DNA from: Protea cynaroides
Lineage: Eukaryota > Streptophyta > Magnoliopsida > Proteales > Proteaceae
Direction: 5' to 3'
NCBI GenBank assembly: GCA_028583415.1
Contig: CM053270.1
Coordinates: 47,818,663-47,882,662 of the forward strand
Length of the DNA stretch: 64,000 bases
Part shown: piece by piece, positions 45,840 through 57,837 of the stretch
Numbering within the stretch: position 1 is the first letter of the stretch
Layout: every line of letters starts with the position of its first letter
Translations under genes and position numbers: made by a program
The notes under the pieces: generated by a model
What the model saw: the letters and a program-made list of their open reading frames with translations, nothing else
Databases searched by the model: none
Told to the model about the DNA's origin: nothing

Positions 45840-48120
45840 TGTAAGACCCGTATCGAACTAACCGGTCTTACCACCTTGTACCAGGTCTACCTATCATGGT
45901 CGAGTCAAATGGACCAAGTGCGTAATAGTGAAACCAGGTATTAAATTGACCCAAAAACAGTAAAATAGGGAGTAGGATCGCATACCCAAATACGAAGGGT
46001 CGGACCCCCCTCATTAGGGAGTCAGACCCCTGAAATTTTGACCGAGGGTCAGACAATTTAGACCTGAGGGTCAACGGGATCTCCGACCCCCTCATCGACC
46101 CCCTCATTGCCGATAGAAATTGTAAATAGGAAACTTTCCAGATTTCAAGGGGATTCTTTCCTAATCTCAATGGGACTTATTTTGGGAGGTTTTTCTCTAT
46201 AAATAGGACGTCCCTTAGCCTCTTTTACTCCTTTTAAAACCCTAATTGAAAGAGAAGAGAAGGAGAAGAGAAGGAAAGTTGGAGAAGAAAACTAAAGAGA
46301 AGAATTCAGAGACACCTTTGAATCTCAGCAAACCTAAAGTATGGGTATGCTTCCATTAATAATTTAAGACCTTAGAATAGTTCATGAAGAGGTATGATCT
46401 AGGAGAAATCCAAATCATCCATCCATGGGAATATTTTAATGAAATCCATGGAGGGAATCATGGTAGGCAAGTAAGGAAGTAACCTGGAGTTTTAAGCCAT
46501 AGAACAAGCATAGAATGGATTGTGAAAGTAAGCCATAGGACCCAAACATGAAAGATTAGACTGTAGAATGAAAAAAATCGACTCAAACCACATGGGGTCA
46601 CACATGGGGTCGATTGGGAATCGACCCTACCAGACCACGGGATCGACCCCCAGCTTTCGAAAGTCCAGGGAAGCTGTGGTCGCACCCAGGGTCGATGGAA
46701 CATCCGACCCTGGCATCGACCCTACACCCTGGGGTCGCAGAAAACTGCTACCCTACCTGCGCCCTGCGACCCTCGCTTAACAGCACGCCTAAAATTATCA
46801 GAGTGAATTCTAATTAAAATCTATCGACTTGTTAGGTTTTCCTATTGATATAAAAGTGATTCTTAAAGCTTGAAAGAGGATCTACACTCAAGCAAAGGTG
46901 AGGGAACAAGACCTAAACTAATTGGCTAATAATAAATTATTTTATTTCTTGAGTCCAATGCCATGACTGATTCTATGCATGTATGCTTGTAATGTGCATT
47001 CAACATGTCATCCAATATTTCTATTATTACTGTTCATACATATTTAATTTCATTGTTTATAACATGATGACGATGATGATAATGATAGGAATAGGCATGT
47101 GAATGTTTGTGTTTGTTGGTGTACTTGATGCGGATAGGGGATGGTATCAACCGGTACTCCAATGCCGTTTTCATTGGGTATATTGTGTCATAGCTCTATA
47201 CAAGTCTTGTCCACTAACATCGTCGTATCGCCATTACCTTAGCAGAACTATTACGTCGTAGGACATCAGGGGAGGTGGTCTCGGACCATGTAGTCTTTGA
47301 CTCTGTCGGGGGGCCTTAGCTCTATCTCTATGGACGTATTGAGGGATGCTGGGGTGAGGCCTTGGATACACTGATTGACATTAGGATTGGTTAGTTGAGA
47401 GCCCAGTTTGCAAGCCCTCACCAGTAGGGGCTTACGTGTTGGTATGATGCAATCGGTACTGCCATGCCATTTTCATGGGGGTATATTGTATCCTAGTGGG
47501 TGCATGTGGGATCGACAGTGCAGTTTTCATTGGGCGGCTTCACACACTCATGTATAGAGGTGAGGTGGCCACCGAACCTTTTTATAGAACATTACAAACT
47601 TATATACCAGACCACAGATATGAATTAAATGCATGCATATGTTTGTTGCATTGTTTTGTTTGCTCACTGAGCCGTGATGTGTGCTCACCCTTTCAACGTC
47701 GAATATTTTTAGTTGATGATGCAGGTACCACTGTGAAAGATTACATGAATGCTTCTGTATACGGGTACGTGGCTGCAATGGAGGCTGAAGACATAGTAGA
47801 GACGCATGACTCCTTATGCGAGTGCAACTCATGTGTTTTCGATTAGATTTTTATTTGATAAGGAAATGTAATTGATATTTTATTTACTTATGTCTCGATT
47901 GATACAACATAATTTGATATTTTATTTATGATTATTACAGTTAGATTCCTCAGTTCATTTAATATTAAGACTTTCGCTATTGTGTATTTATTCTCATTAT
48001 GGTTGTGGACGTGTATGGTTTAATTTAAAAGGACACAGCCTATTAGAGATCCTGGTTGAACCTTTGGTTTATTAGCGGTTCATCACACCATTCTGAATAG
48101 TGTGGAATTGAGGTGTGACA
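45840..48120 (+). mobile_element. Solo LTR H inserted in J integrase
   Basis: 2,281 bp, TGTAAGACCC to AGGTGTGACA, with perfect 5-bp TSD TGACA (45835-45839, 48121-48125) and no internal sequence. It was left by LTR-LTR recombination. TATA TATAAATA at 46198-46205. Its cluster motifs are of a GGGTCGGACCCC/GGGTCGA type (45980-46110, 46590-46780), another variant. Donor CAAAG|GTGAGG at 46898; acceptor at 47724. Confidence 0.94.
47725..47846 (+). CDS. LTR exon C in solo LTR H (intact frame)
   Basis: 122 nt, GTTVKDYMNASVYGYVAAM... ending HDSLCECNSCVFD and TAG. The candidate intron is 827 nt (46898-47724). The preceding exon is open back to a TAA about 13 codons before the junction. A longer ATG-started frame (47475-47846) runs through the intron, so an unspliced product is an alternative. 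Confidence 0.52.
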
Positions 48121-49390
48121 TGACATCTGTTTAGTAGCTTGATAGTTGTTGTTACAAGCGAACTCGATCAATGATAACTTCTCATCCCATGATCCCTTAA
48201 AATCTATCACACAAGCTCAGAGTCTTCTAGAATCTGAATGGTGCGCTCCGACTGTCTGTCAGTCTGAGGGTGAAATGCAGTACTAAACTTCAATGTTGTA
48301 CCCATAACCTTCTGTAATCCTTTCTAAAACTTTGAGATAAAGCGTGGGTCTCTGTCAGGCATAATGCTTTCAGGTACTCTATGTAATCTGATAATATTAT
48401 CCACATACAACTTAGCTAGCCGCTCCAGGGATACTGAGGTTGTATAGCAATGAAACGAGTTATCTTCGTAAGTCAATCCACTATTACCCAGATTGCGTCA
48501 ACTGATCTGGGAGTCAATGGTAACCCATTGACAAAGTCCATAGTAATGCAGTCTCATTTCCAAGCTAGTTCAGGTAGTGGTTATAACAAACATGCTGGTC
48601 TTTGCCTTTCCACCTTTACTTGTTGGTAATTTAGGCATTGAGATACATATCGAGCTGCATTCCCCTTCATTCTTCTCTACCAATATAGTTTCTTCAGATC
48701 ATGGTACATCTTTGTACTTCCAAGATGTACTGAATAAGATGTTGAATGGATTTTCCTCATTAGTCTGTGTCTAATATCTAAATTTTAACTTTCAGGGATG
48801 TACACTCTTTCTTTGTATTTTAGTACCTTTTCAGAGTCTAGTGTGAAATCAAGAATGGTCTTACCTTTTTCCAAATCTTCCTGTACTATTCTCAGGTAAG
48901 GGTCCGATTTGATTGCCATCTTTACTTCTCCATCAGATCAGGAACAATCTTCAATGTAGCGAACATACTTGAAAACTTATGAATCAACCCTAGGTTTGTC
49001 AAACTGCCCGATTTATCGACAATGAATTGCTCATTGCCAATATCAAATACTCTTACCGCAACACACATGGCAGCATTTGGGCTAGCTTCTTCCTCTGGCT
49101 TTGTTATCGCTTTTCGGCTTAGTGCATCAGTAACTACATTAGCCTTTCCTGGATGATACTAGATATCACAACCGAAATCCTTTAGCAATTCCAACCACCT
49201 TCTCTATCTCATATTCAACTCCTTCCGGTTAAAGAAATAAGTAATATTTTTATGATCCGACTTGATTTGAAACTTTTCTCCATACAAATAATGTCTCCAT
49301 ATTTTAACGGCATATACCACCCCTACTAACTCTAAGTCATGAGTAGGGTAATTCTTCTCGTGTGCCTTTAGTTGTCTTGATGAAGCATAC
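48121..49390 (-). pseudogene. pol: Element J integrase core, HHCC and RNase H end
   Basis: Continues J on the minus strand: ALLIEFAYNNNYQAT end, TQTDRQSERTIQ near 48260, YGDK-like core, the CLNYQ zinc-finger region near 48620, ITKPEEEASPNAA near 49100, and RNase H (PGKANVVTDALSRK at about 49120; LELLKDFGCDI near 49180). Many stops. Interrupted at 49390 by F within ASSRQLKAHEKNYPTHDLEL. Confidence 0.82.
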
Positions 49391-49892
49391 TATGAGGACA
49401 AATATGGTTGATTTTGGAAGTCGCCACCTAGATTAAGGTCTAGGACCTTAGAAATGTGAAATCTCACCCTAAGGTAAGACTTCGATTAACTCATGACCCT
49501 TAGATTGGATTTTTGGTCCATCAGAGATTGGGTAAGCGTCAGGTTACGATTATGGGAAGGGGTTAGACACCCAAACCGCCCGATCGAAATCGATCTCCTA
49601 TGCATTTCCTATGCTAGACTCTATATGTTAAATCGAACCAAACCAAGTGGTTTGATATCATTGAACTGAATCTGTATCCATCAGATTGCCTACGTATCAC
49701 GAAATTATTTCGAAAATCAGGTTCACCATCGTAGTTCAGGTGTGATTAAAGTTTATGGCTGTGATTTATGCTTGTGCATGATTAAGTTCATTGTTCAAGT
49801 TGAAGTTTATGCTTGAAAGGATGAGAAACCCTATGGGTTAGTATCTGGATAGTCTATACGAACTGATAGATAGTCTTAGTGGATCTAAGAAT

Positions 49893-50080
49893 GGATAACC
49901 CTTTTTGGATCAAAATATGGATAACCCTATTTGGGTCAAAATGTGGATAACCCTTTCTGGGTTAAAATGTGGATAACCCTATTTGGGTCAAAATGTGGAT
50001 AACCCTTTCTGGGTTGGAATGTGGATAACCCTATTTGGGTCAAAATGCGGACAACCCTTTCTGGGTTGAAATATGGATGG
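49893..50080 (+). repeat. Minisatellite in F, 26-bp units in alternating pairs
   Basis: About seven units of GGATAACCCT with CTATTTGGGTCAAAATGT and CTTTCTGGGTTAAAATGT forms alternating, a higher-order repeat of ~52 bp. Confidence 0.88.
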
Positions 50081-50499
50081 ATATCCTAGTGGATCTATGG
50101 ATAGTCCGAGTAGACTAAGGTGTGGATTTGAATTTGAGATTTTCCCAAATGGCTTACGTATCCTAGGGTTTGCCCTAGGAATTAGAATCTGCGTAGTTCG
50201 AAATGATGGAATAACCTGTTCTAGGTTAAGGATTTAGAACCTATTCTAGTTCTAGGATTTAGAACCTATTTTAGGTTTAGGATATGTTGAGGGGCAGAAA
50301 TCGTTCTGAACTACCCTTTTCATCCTAAGCTCTAATTTTGGAAGGTTTGGCAAAGCATTCTCTTTCTTTGTTAAGATTTTTATTATTTTCCATTATACCC
50401 TTCCCAAGAATGTGGGTTCCTAAATGCATGTCCCCACGCCTAGATTGTCTTCTAGAAGTGTGCATACATGGCAGTTCAACTAGGGTGTTGCAAAAAATA

Positions 50500-52310
50500 A
50501 AATTATTGCCACAAATAGAATATTCTATCTAAGCATGGCATGTATGATGTTTATGGTAACTAACATAATATATACAAGATTATGAAAATCTCCCTAACAT
50601 GGCATATGATACTATAAAAATCTATTTAAACATGGTAAAACTTACTATGCTATATTCTAAGCATGGCAAGTCTAAACATAGCATGTCTAAATATGGTAAT
50701 TATCAAGATATTGCTAAATATGAAAAAAAAAATCTATTTATTCTACCAAATATAGCAATACATGGATATGGCAAACATGGTATGTGAGCAATCCAAACAA
50801 AACATGTGAGTACTCTAAATGTGGCCATTTATCCAAATATGGCATGTGGACACTCTAAATGTTGCAAGTATGCAATCAAACATGGTAGAATTCACCAAAT
50901 CACTCAAGCAATCAATTGTATATTATAGTGAATGAGACATCGATGAAACCTTTTTGAAAATCCAAAATTAAAAAAACATATGCTCAATAAGTTCTTTGAA
51001 AATATTGTAATTTTTATGAAGACATTTGAAATAAATAATCACTCAAAAATGTCAAAATTGTCCCACAAAGTTTCAAGTATTGCACAAACTATGAACTGAT
51101 TTCAAATTCTGTCATATTACACCAAAATGACCATAAGTAGGTCTTCTGTTACTCAAATTAAGCCTTTTTTTCACAGAAAGATGACTTGGCATGCTACATT
51201 TTATCTGAAGGGATCAAATCTCAATAGAGAGCACATATGGGTCAAAAAATATTGCACAATTCAGTGCACATGCATGGTGATAGATTCTGTCACCCTGTAC
51301 CATAATGGGCATATGAAGACCTAAATATATCATAATTAACCTCAAAACACACCCTTAGAAAGAAGCTTTAGAAAGATAACTTTTGTCTCAAGATATCTAA
51401 TCCCAACAGGGGACAAAATCAGGTCAAATGAATACCACAAGACCGGATATGTGCACTAGTCAAGTCTGTTCCAGATTTTTGACCAGTTGCATCATAAATT
51501 TCGTATAAAATCACATACTTAATGAAAATTAAATCAAAATATATGTCCATGTAGATAATTGACAGATCTAAAATTTCATTAAGAAAAACAAGTGCAAACA
51601 GAACATTCTCATTGTGAAAAAGATACTTTTCAGTCATGCCAATCAATATATCCTAATAGATTAAAAAACAGAGCACTATGCACTTCAAAAATCAATATCA
51701 ATTCAATGAAAAATTGAAAAAATCCAAAACTAGTGCTACTTTTTAGAAGATTTTCATATCTAAAAATTTTGTATGAAGTTGTTTTTCTGATTATGGTCAT
51801 AAGATCCTTTTCTATAGACTTTCTAATAGGGGATTGCATTATACCCGAGTAGGGCAGCAATGCCAATGGAGAATTTTTTTGATGAACTTTTTCAATTCCA
51901 AATGGAACGAAATTTTTAGAGGAGTTTTCTGACATATCAGAGAGAATCCCATAAAAATTTGGGCTTCAAAATCTAAACAAAACCACATGAGATGCACGTC
52001 CCAAATTTGGATTCTAAATCTGAAAATTTTATATCAAAAATCCACTTTGTAGAATTTATCAAAAACATCAAAAATCATCATATAGTACTCAAATCTTCAT
52101 CATTGAACAATTTAAACAAATTATCATGCATAAAAAATATTAGACATGAGCATTCTAACATCAACATGCATGCAATAGGGCATTCCTGATCAAGATTTAA
52201 TGAAAATGAGTCTTTTCAAGCAAAATCAACATTCAAACCTTCTAAAGACCATTAAATTTGTTTTAGGGTACTAACCTTATGCTCAAATGAAGCGAAACCT
52301 TTGATGTAGG
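50500..52310. other. AT-rich non-coding body of F
   Basis: About 1.8 kb of AT-rich sequence with scattered GGCAAGTATGG/AAACATGGCA words at 50530-50890. Short frames up to ~100 codons show no recognisable protein. Confidence 0.6.
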
Positions 52311-52319
52311 ATTTTCTTA

Positions 52320-53197
52320 GAGATCGTATCAAGATTTCTGAAGGTGAATCCTCCTCCTCCTCTTCTCTGCTCCTTTCTTCTCTAACTCTCTGTCTTCTTC
52401 TTTTTCTTTTTCTTTTCTTTCTTCTTCTCACGGCTCTCTCTTTTTTTCTTTTTTTTCTTTTTTCTTCATTTTCTCTCCTCTCTCTCTTTTCTTCTTTTCT
52501 CTCACAGCCTCTCTCCCTTTTCTCTGTTTTCACTCTTTTATTCTTTCTTTTTCTCCCACCGTTTCTCCCTTCTTATCTCTTATTCTAGAAAATCTCATCT
52601 CTCTTTCCTTCTTCTAGAAATATCTTCTCTCTTTCCTTCTTCTAGAAAATCTCCTATCTTTCCTTCTTCTAGAAAATCTCCTTCCTTTCTTTCCTTTTTC
52701 TTTCCTTTCCTTTTCTCCTTCCTCTTTCTAGAAAATCTTCCTCCTTTCCACGTTTTTTTTTTCTTTTCTCTTTCTTTTTTTTCTTTTCTTTCCTTCTCTT
52801 CTTCCTTCCTCTTTTTCTTCTCGGCTTCTCTCTCATTCTTTCCCTTTTTCTTTTCTTTCCTTCTCTTCTTCCTTCCTTTCTTTCCTTTTTCTTTTTCTCT
52901 TCTCTCTCTCTCTCGGCTTTCTTCCTTTCTTTCCTTTTTCTTCTTTTTTCTTCTCTCTTTCTTTCGGCTTTCTTCCTTTCTTTCCTTTTTCTTCTTTTTT
53001 CTTTTCTCTCTCTCTCAACTTTCTTCCTTTCTTTCCTTTTCTCCTTCTTCACGGCTTCTTCTCCTTTTCTTTATAATATATATAAATATATTAAAACATA
53101 TATAATATAATATACCTATAAGACATATGTATATATTATATATAATAATATATTATACATTATATATAATAATATATTATATATTATATATATATAC

Positions 53198-53233
<36 letters not shown>

Positions 53234-53240
53234 GCATGCA
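52320..53240. repeat. Polypyrimidine tract and TA-rich stretch of F
   Basis: About 740 bp of CTTT/TTCTTC low-complexity sequence, including near-repeats of TTTCTTCCTTTCTTTCCTTTTTCTT at 52860-53040, followed by (TA)n-like sequence at 53070-53240. The 127-codon Lys/Arg/Glu frame on the minus strand is compositional. Upstream-of-TATA placement in the LTR is plausible. Confidence 0.8.
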
Positions 53241-54230
53241 TATGGACCGACGTGACTTGGTCCGGACTAGTCTAGCTGGGCCGGGCTGAGTTGGACTAAG
53301 TTGGGTTGAGCTGGGTTTGGACCAAAGTTGACTTCTTCTATTATTTCATAGTCTATTTCCACCGCCATTCCATATGAAATTTTTTGATAGCCTTTACTCC
53401 AAATTTTCTACATTCACTTTGTAGAACACTAAAAATTAGGAATATTAGAACTTGAATCACCTCATTTGAAAATAAAATAGCCAACTTATGAATTTTTAAA
53501 GTTTAAGCATACTAATTTATGATAATTTGGCTAACCATTCAGCATGGGATCCTTCGGAGACTTATGCCTGAAATCCTTTACGTCCACTTTGTAGAGTACT
53601 AAAAATGGAACATATTGAAACTAAAATCACCTGATTTGGATATGGGGTGACCAAAATATGAATTTTCAAAGATTAAACGACCATTTTGACATGTAATTTT
53701 GCATGGAACCCTTCGAAGATTTCTGTACCGAATTTTTCACGTCTACTTTGTAGAACACCACAAATGAAGAATAATGGCCTCTGAATCATCTGAAGAATGG
53801 CAAAGATATGAAGCATTTAAGTTCTATTGATAATTCTGCATGAAAGCTTGCATGGGACCCACTGGTGACCTCTACCTGGGATTTTTCACGTCCACTTTGA
53901 AAAGGACTGAAAATAAGGAATATTAGTACTTGAATCATCGGATGATCAAGATATGATGATTTGAAGTTTAAATGATAATGCATGCATCATACAATAATTA
54001 CGTAAATGCCTCTGCACTTTCAAACTGTGATACTTTCCTTGTTTGAAGTCATAATTTAATGATTCCGGTCTCATTTTGAAGATAATTTCACGACCTATAC
54101 ATCCAAGTAGGTAATAGCCTATGACCCTGCTGTAGGGTTCATTAAAGAATCACAAACCCTTGGGTTAAAAGCCAAAAACTTGTCATATGGATTCACTTAT
54201 GCTGGGGATAGCAAAAATGGGGTGCTTACA

Positions 54231-55425
54231 CATACACAATTACTTGCTCCCCTTGCATGAAAACACATCCCAAACCCAATCCAGAAGCATCGGTACACAA
54301 GATAAATGGCTGTCTTGGTACCGAAATGGTCAAAATGGGAGCTGATATTAACCTTGCTTTCAGTTTTTGGAAACACTGTTCACACTTGTCGGTCTAAACA
54401 AACTTTTCTCTTTTCTTAGTTAAACTGGTGAGAGGTACGATGATTTCAGAGTAATCTTCCACGAACCGTCAATAGTACCCCGCTAATCCCAAGAAACTTT
54501 GAATTTCTACAACACTCTTAGGTGCTTCCCATTTTACAATAGCTTCAATCTTGCTGGGATCCACTTTAATTCCTTCTGAGGATACTACGTGACCTAAGAA
54601 TTGCACTTCATTCAACCAGAACTCACATTTCTTGAATTTGGCATTAAGCTTCTCTTCTCTCAATCGTTGTAAGGCTGCTCTAAGATCTGTCGCATGAGTC
54701 ACTTCATCCTTGGAATAGATTAAGATGTCATCTATGAAAACTATGACCGAAGTGTTTAGCATGTCGTGAAACACCGGATTCATATGTTCCATAAAAGATG
54801 CGGGTGCGTCGATTAGTCCAAAAGACAATACTAGAAAGGCATAGTGTCTGTATCTGGTTCTAACGCTGTCTTTGGAATGTCACGGTCCTTGATCTTCAAC
54901 TGATGATACCCTGACCAAAGATTGATCTTGGAAAACACCTTCACTCCTTGCAGCTGATCAAATAAATCATCAATCTGAGGTAGGGGATATTGATTCTTGA
55001 TCGTGAGCTTGTTCAATTCCTGGTAGTTTATACATAGTCTAACACTATCGTCCTTCTTCTGGACGAATAACACTAGCGCTCCCCAAGGTGATATGCTTGG
55101 TCAGATAAATCCTTTGTCCAATATCTCTTGTAGTTGAACCTTCAATTCCTTTAATTCAGTTGGAGCCATTTGGTATGGTGCTTTGGATACAGGTGTTGAC
55201 CCTGGCAATAGGTCTATAACGAACTCTATCGCTCGATCAGATGGCAACTCGGGTAAATCTTCAGGAAACATGTCCAGAAATTCCAGCACAACTTCAATAT
55301 CTTCCATCAGTGGTGCTTCTTTAGTAAGATCCACCATAGATACCAAGTATCCAACTCCACCCTTCTCAAGGCATCTCTTAGCCTTCAATGCAAAGACAAT
55401 GAGTTTTCGCTTTTGAGGAAGTTTG
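54231..55425 (-). pseudogene. pol: Element J RNase H start, RT and PR-RT linker
   Basis: RNase H GLGCVFMQGE region near 54260; FLGHVVSSEGIKVDPSKIEAIV and SFLGLAGYY at 54469-54600; RT palm VIVFIDDILIYSKDEVTH (54715-54760) and KINLWSGYHQLKIK (catalytic D replaced by N, 54905-54945); ELNKLTIKNQYPLPQIDDLF (54970-55030); linker ELPSDRAIEFVIDLLPGST (55185-55250) and KLIVFALKAKRCLEKGGVGYLVSMVD (55330-55410). Frameshift near 54829. Runs into the N gap. Confidence 0.85.
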
Positions 55426-55925
55426 NNNNNNNNNNNNNNNNNNNNNNNNNNNNNNNNNNNNNNNNNNNNNNNNNNNNNNNNNNNNNNNNNNNNNNNNNNN
55501 NNNNNNNNNNNNNNNNNNNNNNNNNNNNNNNNNNNNNNNNNNNNNNNNNNNNNNNNNNNNNNNNNNNNNNNNNNNNNNNNNNNNNNNNNNNNNNNNNNNN
55601 NNNNNNNNNNNNNNNNNNNNNNNNNNNNNNNNNNNNNNNNNNNNNNNNNNNNNNNNNNNNNNNNNNNNNNNNNNNNNNNNNNNNNNNNNNNNNNNNNNNN
55701 NNNNNNNNNNNNNNNNNNNNNNNNNNNNNNNNNNNNNNNNNNNNNNNNNNNNNNNNNNNNNNNNNNNNNNNNNNNNNNNNNNNNNNNNNNNNNNNNNNNN
55801 NNNNNNNNNNNNNNNNNNNNNNNNNNNNNNNNNNNNNNNNNNNNNNNNNNNNNNNNNNNNNNNNNNNNNNNNNNNNNNNNNNNNNNNNNNNNNNNNNNNN
55901 NNNNNNNNNNNNNNNNNNNNNNNNN
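55426..55925. other. Assembly gap (500 N)
   Basis: Exactly 500 undetermined bases, a conventional gap size. It hides the upstream end of element J and the join to the following lower-copy DNA. Frames drawn through it are meaningless. Confidence 0.99.
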
Positions 55926-55966
<41 letters not shown>

Positions 55967-56000
55967 TTTTTTTTTGTTTTTTTGTTTTGTTTTTCATATC
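55926..56000. repeat. Poly-T run after the gap
   Basis: 40 T, then T-runs broken by single G to about 55995. It could be the A-tail of a minus-strand retroposon or the cause of the assembly break. Confidence 0.85.
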
Positions 56001-56983
56001 CGTTAATCCCTTGTTGCACCAGAGATTGTTTTAAAAGATTGAATTAGTTGTTTTTATCATTGGGTATATATATATAGCTTGTTTGAAGGGCTTAGCATCT
56101 GATATGTTATCTATGGATGGTGATTTCAGGGTTTAATGCAGGCATCTCGGTGTAACTCTAGGCAAATATGTTCAAGTATTCTATAAGGAGTTAGATGAAT
56201 TGTCAGCTTCAGCTTGATTCGACTTTTTTTATACTAATAGACAATGCTTTTTAGTGAGGTGGTTGAACTCTCAAAAGACAAGAGGGGGACTAGAATACGC
56301 CTACAGAACTATGTTGTTGGATTGTTATTTTCAGTGCAATAAAAAGAAAATTTTCATTTTTTTTCAGAACAAAGTTCTCACACGGCTGTTTGGGATGGAA
56401 TCTCCTTAATGAATGCACCTAATTTTAAAAGAATATGAGTTATAAATCCAAGGATACCCAGAATATGGTTTGAAAATGCCATGTATCAAATTTTAACTTC
56501 ATGCAACCTTGTATCCTCCCATCTAAATACCCTTGTATAGGTTCATGCATCCTCACTGTAATTCCAAACACCCCTTGGAAGTTCAAATCCTTGTTTTGTT
56601 ACTTGACAAATCCAAATTAGTTTTAAATTTGACAAGTGAGTATGGGACATTGGTGTTTACTTGTCTACAAAATTTTGGATTTATTTTAGCTAACACGTGA
56701 TATGTCTTGTCAAGGATATTCTTTCCTTAGGCTGTATTTGGCTGAGGTTGAAGCTGCAGTAGAGTACGGTGCCAACATCTCTCTCGTATGGTAATTTTAA
56801 TGCGTCATCTCACCTCACGTTCTTGAACGGTGGTGAGATACTGGTGTGTTTGATTTCTCTCTATTCCTTGTTTGAGGGTCATTTTAATCTTTTTAGATTT
56901 GATTTTTTTTTATCATTTTTCTGTTATTGCATTTTCCTGATTGAGATTCATGTGCCAAATTGGGTTTGATTTTTAATATTAAG
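56001..56983. other. No gene recognised
   Basis: AT-rich, lower-copy-looking DNA. Only short chance frames. No LTR sequence. Confidence 0.5.
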
Positions 56984-57705
56984 GCTCTGATTGATTGCAA
57001 GGACTATTAAAGGGAAAGAAAATGAATTTTTTTCTTAACTTAATAAAAAAAACTTTTGTAATCATTACATCACATGTAATCATATGACTATGATAACAAA
57101 TTCAAAATCATTCCAGCTTTGATCGGTTACAAGGGGAATTAAAAAGAAGGGAAGTGATTTTTTTTTTTTTTTTACTTATAAGAAAACTTTCATAATCATT
57201 ATAATACATGCTATAAAATAATTAAGTAACTAACTCCAAATCATTCTGTATTTAGTTATGAACTTATACTTCACTTTGCATCCAAATCCATAACATTTAA
57301 AAAGTAAAATAAATTTTACATCTAATTAGTATCATTACTAAATTTTTTTTTGGTAAAAATAGTACCATTACTAATTATGGTTAGAAATTTAAATAGTTTA
57401 TACAATTATGTTGTGTTATATCTATACAAATTTTCTTTTTAAGTTTAAAAATTTCACTTTCCTTCCCTTTTAATTTTCCTTGCAACCAACTGAACCTCCA
57501 TATTTAAATATAAATTTATACTTTACTTTGCATCCAAATCCTTTGCAGAAAAAAAAAAAATTACATCTAATTTGTATCATTACTAAATATAATAAGAAAT
57601 TTAGAGAGTTTATACAATCATATTATGTTATAGCTATAGAAGTTTTCCTTTTTAGATTTGAAAATTCACTTCTTTCCCTTTTAATTTCTCTTGCAACTAA
57701 ACTAT
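56984..57705. mobile_element. Nested pair of related MITE-like elements
   Basis: Left ends near 56985 (GATTGATTGCAAGGACTATT) and 57113 (TTGATCGGTTACAAGGGGAA); right ends, inverted, near 57462-57497 (TTTTAATTTTCCTTGCAACC) and 57672-57700 (TTTTAATTTCTCTTGCAACT). The segments beside each end are repeated too (TTTATACTTTACTTTGCATCC near 57520 and a variant near 57265). The L-L-R-R order suggests one copy inserted into another. Superfamily uncertain. Confidence 0.55.
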
Positions 57706-57837
57706 AGGGGAGGGACTGGTGTAGTACAAGGCAGTGATTCAATTCTCTATTTTGGGGACTCTGATACACTTTTGAGTTACACTCATGTGTAAACCTCCAA
57801 AGGGAAGATACTGTTGATGACATTTTTTATTTGAAAA

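Larger units (their letters stand above)
49391..54230 (+). mobile_element. Solo long LTR F (Tat/Ogre-like), 4.84 kb
   Basis: Flanked by the perfect TSD CATAC (49386-49390, 54231-54235). Begins TATGAGGACAAATATGG (E has TGTGAGGA, so the second base is probably mutated) and ends GGGGTGCTTACA. GAAGTCGCCACCTAG and GGGTTAGACACCC lie near the start. No ORF of note, no PBS and no second LTR copy inside, so it is best read as one very long LTR left solo. Length fits Ogre-type LTRs (from memory, several kb). Confidence 0.8.

Noticed and set aside
52669..53052. 127-codon Lys/Glu/Arg-rich protein
   Set aside because: Lies wholly in a low-complexity pyrimidine tract of LTR F; open frames there are expected from composition.
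55101..55997. 298-, 213-, 197- and 203-codon frames
   Set aside because: They run through the 500-N gap. Only the portion before 55425 (J protease-RT linker) is real sequence.
56388..56580. Possible hAT-type MITE (GTTTGGGATGGAA ... ATTCCAAACACCCC)
   Set aside because: The inverted ends match over only about 8-10 bp and no 8-bp target duplication was seen.
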